15,695 nt of DNA from JAXGPP01 sp964436865 (lineage in GTDB: Bacteria > Planctomycetota > Planctomycetia > Pirellulales > Thermoguttaceae). Location of the stretch: assembly GCA_964436865.1 (NCBI GenBank), contig CAYTFK010000156.1, positions 1 through 15,695 of the forward strand, in the 5' to 3' direction. The number at the start of each line of letters is the position of its first letter. The first letter of the stretch is position 1. This document shows positions 1 to 7,099 of this stretch, piece after piece. Made by a program: the position numbers and the translations under genes. A model generated the notes under the pieces. It searched no databases. It saw only the letters and a program-made list of their open reading frames with translations, and was not told where the DNA came from.

Positions 1-114
1 GATCGCGGCGGCGGTGATCAGACTGGCCAGGATGCCGATGATCACGATCACCGTGAGCATTTCCACCAGCGTGAAGCCCGGCCGGGTTCGGCTTGTTGTC
101 CTGACGCGGATCAC
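1..114 (-). CDS. Type IV pilin-like / type II secretion pseudopilin, N-terminal part only
   Basis: This is the beginning of a prepilin; the gene continues past the left edge. The 38 visible codons start with a GTG at 114 and give a short basic leader (VIRVRTTSRTRP) followed by the prepilin peptidase and N-methylation motif GFTLVEM, with cleavage expected after Gly13. The hydrophobic helix TVIVIIGILASLITAAAI follows. Glu18 is the conserved Glu5 of mature pilins. A GGGAGG ribosome binding site lies about 9 nt upstream of the GTG. The family forms the pilus or secretion pseudopilus after processing at the inner membrane. The gene is last in the visible minus-strand cluster, 187 bp after gspF. 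Whether it is the major (GspG-like) or a minor subunit cannot be told from 38 residues. Confidence 0.88.
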   Translation of the reverse strand, partial: MIRVRTTSRTRPGFTLVEMLTVIVIIGILASLITAAAI

Positions 115-173
115 TTGTCTTTCCCTCCCGGCCGCCGTTTGCGGCCGCGCTTGGTTCAATGATGCCCTTGGGG

Positions 174-307
174 TAGCGGTTAGCTTTCAGCGGTCAGCTG
201 GTTTGTCACCGGTGCTTGGGACTTGGTGCTTTGCTTTTCAGTGGTGGGGCTCGCGGAGCTCGGCCCACCCTGCGTTGGTCATTGGTAACTGGTGCTTGTT
301 TTCAGGT
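174..307. repeat. Degenerate heptad repeat spacer between gspF and the pilin gene
   Basis: On the plus strand the spacer divides into 7-nt units that mostly end in GGT. The first block has TAGCGGT (174), TAGCTTT (181), CAGCGGT (188), CAGCTGG (195), a 5-nt break, then CACCGGT (207), GCTTGGG (214), ACTTGGT (221) and GCTTTGC (228). After the hairpin at 243-269 it resumes with CGTTGGT (273), CATTGGT (280), AACTGGT (287), GCTTGTT (294) and TTCAGGT (301). The last unit overlaps the gspF stop codon. The phase is kept within each block, which suggests decayed tandem heptamers. No function is known from the sequence; it resembles the short tandem heptamers described in cyanobacteria only in unit length. 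Confidence 0.6.
243..269. repeat. Inverted repeat (hairpin) inside the heptad spacer
   Basis: The plus strand has GGTGGG at 243-248 and its complement CCCACC at 264-269. A second nested stem GCTC/GAGC sits inside. It lies about 35 nt downstream of the gspF stop codon on the minus strand, so the transcript could form a hairpin there. No U-tract follows, so it may be an mRNA-stabilising or attenuating element rather than a terminator. Confidence 0.45.
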
Positions 308-1630
308 CAGGTTCTGGATGAGGCTGATCAAGGGCAGGAAGAGGGCGATGACGATGAAACCCACGATGCCGCCCAGCACGATGATCAACAAAGGTTCCAT
401 GAGCCGCGTGAGGCTTTCGGTGAGCACGGCCACCTCCTCGTCGTACACGTCCGCTACCTTGTAGAGCATCGTATCGAGTTCACCCGTCTCCTCGCCGACG
501 TCGACCATGTTGATCACCATGTCGTCCAGGATCCGCTGGTTGAATTTCATCAGATACATGAGCACGCCGACCGGGCCGGCGACGAAGAAGAACCAGAAGA
601 ACAGGGCCATCGGGTGGAAGCCGGGGCGGCAGTGGTCCTTCATCGGCTGGGCGATCGTTTCACCCTCGCGAATGGCGTCGTAGACCTTCGCATAGAGATT
701 CTCGAAAACCGCGTTGCCCGAAGTCTCGCGGGTGATGTGCAGGGCCTCGAGAATCGGCACGCCGCTGGCCACCAGTGTGCCCAGGGTCCGCATCGTGCGG
801 GCGACGATGTTCTTCTCGATCAACGCGCCGAAGATCGGAAGCTTGAGCATGAACATGTCCCACCCGTAACGCCCCGGGCCGAACTTGCGCAAGAGCTTGA
901 CGAACAGCCAGATGCTGATGGGGATGCCGGGAAGGAGGAACCAGTAGTGCAGGGTCAGGTAGGAGCCGGTAATGAGGATCTGGGTCATCCAGGGCAGCTC
1001 GGCCCCGAAATCCTCGAAGATCTTCTGGAAGGCCGGCACAATCTTGAGCATGATGAACGTCAAGATGCCGACGGCGAACGTGACCACGGCCACCGGGTAG
1101 ATCAACGCGCCTTTAACCTTGCGCTTCAACGACTGGCTGCGTTCCTGGAACTCGGCCAGACGCTGGAGAATGGTTTCCAGCGCACCGCCCGCCTCGCCGG
1201 CCTTGATCATGTTGACGTAGAGCCGGTCGAACGCCTTGGGGCTCTTCGACATGGCCTCGGAGAGCGTCGCCCCGCCTTCGATTTCGTCGCAGACGTCGAT
1301 CAGGCAGTTCTTCAGCGCACCCGGCTTCGCCTGCTGCTCGAGAATCCGCAGGCTGCGGAGAATCGGCAGGCCGGCGTCCTGAAGAATGGACAACTGCCGG
1401 GTGAAGGTGGTGAGCTGCTTCGAGCCCACGCGACCCAGCGAGAAGGTCTTGCCCTTCTTCTTGCCCTTCTTCTGGTCTTTGGCGGCACGGCTTTTCTTGA
1501 CGGAGATCTTCGTAACGAAGTACCCCATCTGCCGTATAGTCGCTTGCGCCTCTTCTTCGCTTGGCGCCTCGATGACGTCACGGATCTCCTGACCGGTGGC
1601 GTCCATGGCCTCGAACTGGAATTGCGGCAT
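302..1630 (-). CDS. gspF: GspF/PilC-family inner-membrane platform protein
   Basis: This is the polytopic platform protein that couples the cytoplasmic ATPases to pilus or pseudopilus assembly. The 442-residue product has an N-terminal cytoplasmic part (MPQFQFEAMDATGQEI) and a lysine-rich linker at about 44-62. The first T2SF domain begins near residue 71 (KQLTTFTRQLSILQDAGLPI) and the second near 276. Hydrophobic helices lie at about 173-198, 222-246 and 412-435. The usual motif before the last helix, DVGEETGELDTMLYKVADVYDEE, is present in the second domain. An unusual extra hydrophobic stretch (about 340-362, ALFFWFFFVAGPVGVLMYLM) lies between 'GETIAQP' and 'DDMVINM', making the protein roughly 35-40 residues longer than the usual ~400. 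The ATG at 1630 has AGAGG 8 nt upstream. It follows the gspE gene by 131 bp. Confidence 0.93.
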   Translation of the reverse strand: MPQFQFEAMDATGQEIRDVIEAPSEEEAQATIRQMGYFVTKISVKKSRAAKDQKKGKKKGKTFSLGRVGSKQLTTFTRQLSILQDAGLPILRSLRILEQQAKPGALKNCLIDVCDEIEGGATLSEAMSKSPKAFDRLYVNMIKAGEAGGALETILQRLAEFQERSQSLKRKVKGALIYPVAVVTFAVGILTFIMLKIVPAFQKIFEDFGAELPWMTQILITGSYLTLHYWFLLPGIPISIWLFVKLLRKFGPGRYGWDMFMLKLPIFGALIEKNIVARTMRTLGTLVASGVPILEALHITRETSGNAVFENLYAKVYDAIREGETIAQPMKDHCRPGFHPMALFFWFFFVAGPVGVLMYLMKFNQRILDDMVINMVDVGEETGELDTMLYKVADVYDEEVAVLTESLTRLMEPLLIIVLGGIVGFIVIALFLPLISLIQNLT

Positions 1631-1688
1631 GGCTCAATCCTCTGTGGCGTACGAAATGCCGTTAGCCTGGTGATTTGTGTTGCGTGGT

Positions 1689-1744
1689 CCGGATCTGTGA
1701 TCCGGCGGTTCTTGTGTTTTCGCAGACGGATGGGAAATCCATCC
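1689..1744. repeat. Two short inverted repeats between gspE and gspF
   Basis: The 131-bp gap holds two simple hairpins. CCGGATC (1689-1695) pairs with GATCCGG (1699-1705) across a TGT loop. GGATGG (1728-1733) pairs with CCATCC (1739-1744) across GAAAT. Neither is followed by a T-run on the minus strand. Both sit just downstream of the gspE stop and may tune relative expression or mRNA stability, but this is inference. The rest of the gap shows only the gspF ribosome binding site. Confidence 0.4.
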
Positions 1745-1761
1745 CTACGTCAAGTTCTCCG

Positions 1762-3474
1762 TCAATGGACTGTCTCGCGGACCACTTCCTCAAGTGTGGT
1801 GATGCCGGCGCCGACCTTCTGCATGCCGTAGGTGCGCAGGGGGATCATGCCGTGGCGCTCGCCGGCGTCGCGCAGTTCCTCGGTGGAGGCATTGCGGTTG
1901 ATCAGGTCGCGGATCTCGTCGGAGATCATCATCAGTTCGAAAATACCCGAACGGCCGCGGAACCCCGTGTTGTTGCAGTGGCCGCATCCCCGGCCGCGGA
2001 AGAATTTCTGGCCGACGACGTCCTCCGGGCGGAGGCCCAATTCCATGAGCGTTTCTTCGCTGGGGGTGATCTCCTCCTTGCACTCCTGGCAGATCCGGCG
2101 CACGAGCCGCTGGGCAAGGATCGCCTCGACGGTGGCGGTGATCAAAAACGGCGGAATGCCCATGTCGCGAAGCCGGGTGACGGTGCTCGGGGCGTCGTTG
2201 GTGTGCAGCGTGCTGAACACCATATGCCCGGTGAGCGAGGCCTGAATGGCGATCTCGGCGGTTTCCAGGTCGCGGATTTCGCCGACGAGGATTTTGTCGG
2301 GATCCTGGCGGAGGATCGACCGCAGGCAGTGGGCAAACGTGTTGCCGATATTCGGATCGATGGGAATCTGGACGATGCCGTCGATTTCGTATTCCACCGG
2401 GTCTTCGGTGGTGATCAGCTTGTCGGTGATCTCGTTGAGCTCGTTGAGCGCGCCGTAGAGCGTGGTGGTTTTCCCGGAACCCGTCGGCCCGGTGACCAGC
2501 ACGATGCCATTGGGCCGCCGGATGACTTCCCGGAAATCGGCCAGGATGCCCGGTTCCATGCCCACCGCGCCCAGGTCGAGCATCACCACCGAGCGGTCGA
2601 GCACCCGCATGACCACGCTCTCGCCGAACATGGTGGGCAGCACGCTTACGCGGAGATCGACCGGGTGGCCGCCCACGGTGAGGCGGATGCGGCCGTCCTG
2701 CGGCAAGCGGCGCTCGGCGATGTCGAGGTTGGCCATCACCTTGATGCGCGTGGTGATGGCAAAGGCCAGGTGCCGCGGCGGCGGGACCATTTCGTACAGC
2801 ACGCCATCGGCGCGGATGCGGATTTTGAACTCGCTCTCGAACGGCTCGAAGTGCAAGTCGCTGGCGTGGTCCTTGATCGCCAGCAAGAGCACCATGTTGA
2901 GAAGCTTGCGGACCGGCGCGCTGTCGGCCAGGGCCTCGGCGCTGGCCAGGTCGATTGGCCCTTCCGACGACAAAGCCGCAGCCGCAGCCTGCAGGCTGGG
3001 ATCGTTTTCGATGTCGGCGATGAGGGTCTCAACGCTCTCGCTGCCGCCGCCGTAGTACCGCTCGAGCGCCTTGGCGACTTCCTTCTCGGTGGTGACCACC
3101 GCGCGGATGTCGTAGCCGAGGAAGCTCCGCAGTTCGTCGATTACCGAGAGCTTCTGCGGATCGCACATGGCCACCGTCAGCGTGTTGTCGCGGAAGGCCA
3201 GCGGCACGATGCGGTAGAGCTGGGCCATGGGCTCGGTGATGTGATTCAGCACCTCCGGCTGGATCACCATGTCGCCGAGGGTGACCACCTGCAGGCCCAT
3301 CTGCTCGGCGAGGGCTTGGGCCAGTTGCTCGTCGTTGATCAGGCCGATGCTGATGGCAATCTGTCCCAGCAACTCGCCGGGCCGCTGGCGCTGCTCGTCC
3401 AGCAGCATCTCGAGTTGTTCATCGCTGATGAAGCCCAGGTCCACCAGAATCTGGCCGATTCGCCGCATCGCCAT
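1762..3474 (-). CDS. gspE: GspE/PilB-family assembly ATPase (copy 1)
   Basis: This hexameric cytoplasmic ATPase powers assembly of the pilus or secretion pseudopilus at GspF. The 570-residue product starts with an MshEN-type region (about 1-155, MRRIGQILVDLGFISDEQL). The N2 domain follows at about 185-310 (HASDLHFEPF), then the RecA-like ATPase. Walker A is GPTGSGKTT at 329-337, Walker B ILVGEIRD at about 395-402, and the His box GHMVFSTLHTND at 416-427. A CxxC/CxxC zinc module uses Cys462, Cys465, Cys497 and Cys500. The motif before Walker B is the standard LRQDPD. The ATG at 3474 has GAGG about 8 nt upstream; an in-frame ATG two codons later is less well placed. It lies 130 bp after pilT and 131 bp before gspF. 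The sequence alone cannot settle secretion (GspE) versus pilus (PilB) use. Confidence 0.95.
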   Translation of the reverse strand: MAMRRIGQILVDLGFISDEQLEMLLDEQRQRPGELLGQIAISIGLINDEQLAQALAEQMGLQVVTLGDMVIQPEVLNHITEPMAQLYRIVPLAFRDNTLTVAMCDPQKLSVIDELRSFLGYDIRAVVTTEKEVAKALERYYGGGSESVETLIADIENDPSLQAAAAALSSEGPIDLASAEALADSAPVRKLLNMVLLLAIKDHASDLHFEPFESEFKIRIRADGVLYEMVPPPRHLAFAITTRIKVMANLDIAERRLPQDGRIRLTVGGHPVDLRVSVLPTMFGESVVMRVLDRSVVMLDLGAVGMEPGILADFREVIRRPNGIVLVTGPTGSGKTTTLYGALNELNEITDKLITTEDPVEYEIDGIVQIPIDPNIGNTFAHCLRSILRQDPDKILVGEIRDLETAEIAIQASLTGHMVFSTLHTNDAPSTVTRLRDMGIPPFLITATVEAILAQRLVRRICQECKEEITPSEETLMELGLRPEDVVGQKFFRGRGCGHCNNTGFRGRSGIFELMMISDEIRDLINRNASTEELRDAGERHGMIPLRTYGMQKVGAGITTLEEVVRETVH

Positions 3475-3568
3475 GGAAGAAGCCTCAATCGTTGCCGCTG
3501 ACTGTAGTCCCTACACGCTGCCTGCGCAGACCGCCACACATCACCAAGTCGGCGCACAATCTGTCCCG

Positions 3569-3586
3569 CGGCCGCCGCAGCGGCCG
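3569..3586 (-). terminator. GC-rich hairpin after pilT
   Basis: CGGCCGC (3569-3575) pairs perfectly with GCGGCCG (3580-3586) across a 4-nt loop. On the minus strand it begins 18 nt after the pilT stop codon. It is stable enough to attenuate transcription, but no T-run follows, so it may be a partial terminator or a 3'-end protector before gspE. Confidence 0.42.
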
Positions 3587-3604
3587 GTTCCGATCCGGAC
3601 AAGG

Positions 3605-4738
3605 TCAGCGCTGCTGGCCCTGGCCGGTTTCCGCGCGGGCGCGGACATCCTCTTCGTCATCGAACAGGCCGCGTTTGGCCCGGGCGATCCGGGCGGCCAG
3701 TTCTTCCGCATTATTAGCCTTAATCAGAACCTCGTGCTCCTCGACCAGCCCTTCTTTCCAGAGCTTAAACATGTGCTCGTCGAGGAGTTGCATGCCCAAT
3801 TTGTGGCCCGTCTGAATCGACGAATTGATACGATAAGTCTTGTTTTCGCGGATCAGGTTGGCGATGGCCGGCACCACCACGAGCATCTCGTAGGCCGCCA
3901 CGCGGCCGCCGCCGATCTTCGGCAGCAGGGCCTGCGACAGGATGCCGATGATCGCCGTCGACAACTGCACCCGGATCTGCTCCTGCTGGTTGGTCGGGAA
4001 GACGTCGATGATGCGGTTCACCGTGCCCTGCGCGCCGGTGGTGTGCAGCGTGCCGAACACGACGTGCCCCGTTTCGGCCGCGGTGATGGCGGCTTCGATC
4101 GTCTCCAGGTCGCGCATTTCGCCCACCAGGATCACGTCGGGATCCTGACGCAACGCACGGCGGATGGCCTCGGCGAAACTCGGCACGTCGACGCCGATTT
4201 CGCGCTGGTTGACCGTCGATTTCTTGTGGTAGTGGTAGAACTCGATCGGGTCTTCGATGGTGATGATGTGGTGGTCGCAGTTGTCGTTGAGGTAGTCGAT
4301 GCAGGCCGCCAGCGTCGTCGACTTGCCCGAACCGGTCGGCCCGGTCACCAGCACCAGGCCGCGGGGACGCATGATGAGCTTCTTCATCACCGGCGGCGTG
4401 CCCAACTGATCCATGCTCAACAGCTTGTTGGGAATCTGCCGCAGCACCATGCCCACGTTGCCGCGCTGCTTGAAAATCGAGACGCGGAAGCGGGCCTGGT
4501 CGCCAAACGCGAAACCGAAGTCCGAGCCACCCACCTCCTGGAGTTCCTGTTGACACCGTTCGGGGGAAATGCTCTTCATCAGGCCGACGGTGTCTTCCGG
4601 TTCGAGAACCTTGGTCTCGAGCTTCACCAGTCGCCCGTGAAGGCGCAGCACGGGTGGCTGCCCCACGGCGATATGGAGGTCGCTCGCGTTGCGATTGACC
4701 ACCGTCTGCAGCAGTTTGTCGATCAGAATGGAAGCCAT
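3605..4738 (-). CDS. pilT: PilT-family pilus retraction ATPase
   Basis: PilT is the hexameric ATPase that disassembles type IV pili and drives retraction. The 377-residue product begins MASILIDKLLQTVVNRNASD, the typical PilT start, followed by the PAS-like N-domain (SDLHIAVGQPPVLRLHG). Walker A is GPTGSGKS at 133-140, the Asp box TIEDPIEFYH at about 160-169, Walker B ILVGEMRD at 203-210, and the His box GHVVFGTLHTTG at 224-235. The PilT signature AIRNLIRE appears as AIANLIRE (291-298) with Ala for Arg. There is no zinc module, which separates it from the two PilB/GspE proteins. The frame stays open 51 codons upstream, but that part is Arg/Pro-rich and unlike PilT, so ATG 4738 is chosen; GAGGA lies about 12 nt upstream. 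The C-terminal tail (about 355-377) is acidic then Gln-rich. Its presence suggests a dynamic pilus rather than pure secretion. Confidence 0.95.
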   Translation of the reverse strand: MASILIDKLLQTVVNRNASDLHIAVGQPPVLRLHGRLVKLETKVLEPEDTVGLMKSISPERCQQELQEVGGSDFGFAFGDQARFRVSIFKQRGNVGMVLRQIPNKLLSMDQLGTPPVMKKLIMRPRGLVLVTGPTGSGKSTTLAACIDYLNDNCDHHIITIEDPIEFYHYHKKSTVNQREIGVDVPSFAEAIRRALRQDPDVILVGEMRDLETIEAAITAAETGHVVFGTLHTTGAQGTVNRIIDVFPTNQQEQIRVQLSTAIIGILSQALLPKIGGGRVAAYEMLVVVPAIANLIRENKTYRINSSIQTGHKLGMQLLDEHMFKLWKEGLVEEHEVLIKANNAEELAARIARAKRGLFDDEEDVRARAETGQGQQR

Positions 4739-4863
4739 GCCTGTTCCAGTCCTCGCGCACCCGAATGGGCCATTGATAAGCCAGCCCGGTTCGAGTTCCG
4801 CGCTGTTGGGCACCGGTACACGGCGTCCTGCCGCACCCGGCACGTCCTGTGTTGGATGCCCGT

Positions 4864-4883
4864 CAGATCGCCTGCGCGATCTG
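4864..4883 (-). repeat. Perfect hairpin in the presumed pilT leader
   Basis: CAGATCGC (4864-4871) pairs with GCGATCTG (4876-4883) across CTGC. It lies about 125 nt upstream of the pilT ATG and about 35 nt downstream of the predicted transcription start. A second, weaker GGGG/CCCC pairing lies just beyond it near 4899-4912. It could be an operator or a 5'-UTR structure. Confidence 0.45.
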
Positions 4884-4920
4884 GCGCGCAAGCGTGGGGG
4901 TCCTCCCCATCCGACGCCAG

Positions 4921-4949
4921 ATTATTCGCCTACGCCGAAAAGCACTCAA
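4921..4949 (-). promoter_or_regulatory. Sigma-70-type promoter for pilT
   Basis: On the minus strand TTGAGT (4949-4944) and AATAAT (4926-4921) are separated by exactly 17 nt; they match the consensus at 4/6 and 5/6 positions. A T-rich tract immediately upstream looks like an UP element. The predicted start is near 4914, which gives a leader of about 175 nt. Confidence 0.5.
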
Positions 4950-5190
4950 GCAAAAAGGAAAAAGTGACGCCCCCCAGCGGCTTACAGCCTACCGTGCATC
5001 AGGGCATACAGACTGTCTTGATTCTTTCATCTCTCTCTGTCGGAGAGCTACTTACCCTTATAAACGCAGGCCCCTCTTCACTCGCTATCAACGCCACTCT
5101 TGCGACTGCCAAGGCACCCATCCTCGGGATTAATCCTGAATGAGACACCGCGGGTAAAGAGTGAGCTGAATCGCTGACTTCCACCGGTGG

Positions 5191-6903
5191 CTAATCCTGC
5201 TCGGTGCGTTTGGCCGTGCTAACCACCTCCTCCAACGTGGTGAGTCCGCGGCAAACCTTCAGAAGTCCGTCGCGGTAAAGTGTTCTCATGCCTTCAGTTT
5301 GGGCGGCTTGCCGGATCTCGGCGTTCGATGCGTTTTGAAACGCCAGCTCGCGGATTTGTGGCGACATGAGCATCAATTCGAAGATACCCGCCCGGCCGCG
5401 AAAACCGGTGTTATTGCACGCATTGCACCCTTTCCCCCGCATGTAAGTGGCGTTGGCCCTCAGTTCGGGAGGTACTCCGGCCGAATCCAAGGCCGACTCC
5501 GATGGGGTATAAGGTGTCTTGCATTTCTGGCACACCAAGCGGACCAGACGCTGTGCCATGATCGCGATTACGCTGGACGAGATCAGGTAGGCGGGCACCC
5601 CCATGTCCATCAGACGTGTAATAGCACTGGGCGCATCGTTCGTGTGTAGCGTACTGAATACCAAGTGTCCAGTTAGCGAGGCCTGGATTCCCATCTGGGC
5701 CGTCTCCAAGTCACGCATTTCACCGACAAGAATGATGTTCGGTGCCTGACGCAACATCGCGCGAATTACCCGCGCGAAATCCAAACCGATGTCATGCCGG
5801 ATCTCCACCTGATTAACACCCGGGAGGTAATACTCAACAGGGTCCTCAGCGGTGATGATCTTCCGGTCAGGCGTGTTCAGTTCATTCAGGGCGGCATAAA
5901 GAGAGGTAGTCTTTCCGGACCCCGTCGGCCCAGTCACCAGGATGATTCCATTCGGACGACGGATCAATTGACGGAACTTCTGGTAGTCGTCGTCGGCGAA
6001 GCCAAGCTGACGCAACCCCACCTTGATGCTGTCCTTGTCCAGGATCCGCATCACCACCGACTGACCGTGGGCAGTCGGAATCACGCTCACGCGAAGGTCC
6101 AGCTCTTTCTCTCCCAGGGTTACTTTGATCCGCCCGTCCTGGGTGCGCCGGCGCTCGGCAATGTCGAGTTTGGCGAGAATCTTAATGCGGGATAGAATTG
6201 CCCCCAGTAACCGCCTGGGGGGGCTGTCGCGTTCCGCCAAGATGCCGTCAATCCGATAACGGACGCGGATGCGGTCCTCGAATGGCTCAATGTGGATATC
6301 CGAGGCCCGAAGTTGAACGGCCTCACTGATAATCAGGTGCACCAGCCGCACGATGGGAGCACTCGATTCGTCGACCACCTCTTGGCCGGCGTGCGCTTCG
6401 TCCTCGGTCTCGGTGAAATCGATCGCTGTATCGGTGAATTCCTGGAGCATCGAGTCGGCCGACTCACCGACCGTCTGCCCGTAGTGGCGATTGATCGCTT
6501 CCAGGATCGCCTCGCGGGGGGCCAGGACTGTCTCAATGCGGCGGTTCAGAATGAACCGCAGCTTCTCGAACGTGGGGTAGTCGTCCGGATCGCTGACGAT
6601 CACCCTGAGTGAACCATCATCCTCCGAGAGGGGGAGGATGACGTTTTCACGGGCGACCGATTCAGGGACCAATTCGACTACCGAGGGCGGAATCGCAACC
6701 TCATTGAGGTTGACGTAATCCAGCCCATGCTGCTCCGCCATTGCCCGGGCGACATCTTCACCGGTGGCGTAACCGAGCCGGATCAGGGCTTCGGGCAACT
6801 TCGAGCCCGATTGCTTCGCCATCTCCTGGGCTTCGGCGAGCTGATCCGGGCTGATTACCCGGTTGCGGATGAGGATGTCCGTAAACGCACGTTTCTTGGC
6901 CAT
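5191..6903 (-). CDS. pilB: PilB/GspE-family assembly ATPase (copy 2)
   Basis: This is a second assembly ATPase, also 570 residues but clearly divergent from the 1762-3474 copy. It has an N-terminal MshEN-like region (about 1-145), an N2 domain around 190-300 (RASDIHIEPFEDRIRVRYRI), Walker A GPTGSGKT at 325-332, Walker B ILVGEMRD at about 391-398, the His box GHLVFSTLHTND at 412-423, and a four-Cys zinc module (Cys458, Cys461, Cys493, Cys496). The usual LRQDPD before Walker B reads LRQAPN here (384-389). The ATG at 6903 has AGGGGAG about 5 nt upstream, a strong site. The gene is first in the cluster, has its own upstream promoter candidate, and is separated from pilT by 452 bp. The two copies may serve pilus and secretion machines separately, or different filaments; the sequence does not decide. 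Confidence 0.94.
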   Translation of the reverse strand: MAKKRAFTDILIRNRVISPDQLAEAQEMAKQSGSKLPEALIRLGYATGEDVARAMAEQHGLDYVNLNEVAIPPSVVELVPESVARENVILPLSEDDGSLRVIVSDPDDYPTFEKLRFILNRRIETVLAPREAILEAINRHYGQTVGESADSMLQEFTDTAIDFTETEDEAHAGQEVVDESSAPIVRLVHLIISEAVQLRASDIHIEPFEDRIRVRYRIDGILAERDSPPRRLLGAILSRIKILAKLDIAERRRTQDGRIKVTLGEKELDLRVSVIPTAHGQSVVMRILDKDSIKVGLRQLGFADDDYQKFRQLIRRPNGIILVTGPTGSGKTTSLYAALNELNTPDRKIITAEDPVEYYLPGVNQVEIRHDIGLDFARVIRAMLRQAPNIILVGEMRDLETAQMGIQASLTGHLVFSTLHTNDAPSAITRLMDMGVPAYLISSSVIAIMAQRLVRLVCQKCKTPYTPSESALDSAGVPPELRANATYMRGKGCNACNNTGFRGRAGIFELMLMSPQIRELAFQNASNAEIRQAAQTEGMRTLYRDGLLKVCRGLTTLEEVVSTAKRTEQD

Positions 6904-7017
6904 GACGGCTCCCCTAGGTCTTGCCCGGCGACGGGCGCATTGTTCCGAATGCAGGCTGAAGAGGAAGAGAGGCGAATGCCTGGCGGGTGGAAAACTCGCT
7001 AAAGTCGGAACAAATAC

Positions 7018-7046
7018 AGACTAATGATGACGAGGGGAGCTGTCAA
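7018..7046 (-). promoter_or_regulatory. Promoter candidate upstream of pilB copy 2
   Basis: The minus strand has a perfect TTGACA at 7046-7041, a 17-nt spacer, and TAGTCT at 7023-7018 (3/6 match). It lies about 115 nt upstream of the ATG at 6903, in the gap after the dehydratase gene. The -10 element is weak. Confidence 0.38.
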
Positions 7047-7099
7047 CTAAGGAGTGTGGGGGACCCTGGAGGTGGCAGGCTGGCCGGACGGGAAGCCAT

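Larger units (their letters stand above)
4739..5190. other. 452-bp intergenic region between pilB copy 2 and pilT
   Basis: No convincing gene is seen on either strand. Reading along the minus strand, it holds a 10-bp palindrome GGATTAATCC near 5128-5137, a small CTCTC/GAGAG hairpin at 5033-5047, a T-rich tract (CACTTTTTCCTTTTT near 4951-4966), a promoter at 4921-4949, and a structured leader with an 8-bp stem at 4864-4883. It is the largest non-coding stretch in the window and most likely carries the control region of pilT-gspE-gspF. Confidence 0.6.

Noticed and set aside
4739..4891. A 51-codon N-terminal extension of PilT.
   Set aside because: The extension is Arg/Pro-rich and unlike PilT, while MASILIDKLLQ at 4738 is the standard PilT beginning.
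14..5143. Three long plus-strand open frames of about 600 codons each, opposite gspF, gspE and pilT.
   Set aside because: They are antisense to genes with complete family motifs, and their proteins are low-complexity (rich in His, Asp, Gln, Arg, Leu). High GC third positions on the real strand remove stop codons from the opposite frame.
5191..6903. Pilus ATPase copy 2 as a recently transferred gene with different base composition.
   Set aside because: Hand counts of G+C in three 60-nt samples, set against roughly matching samples of copy 1 (33 versus 33, 35 versus 42, 34 versus 35 of 60), show at most a slight difference, and no mobile element borders it.
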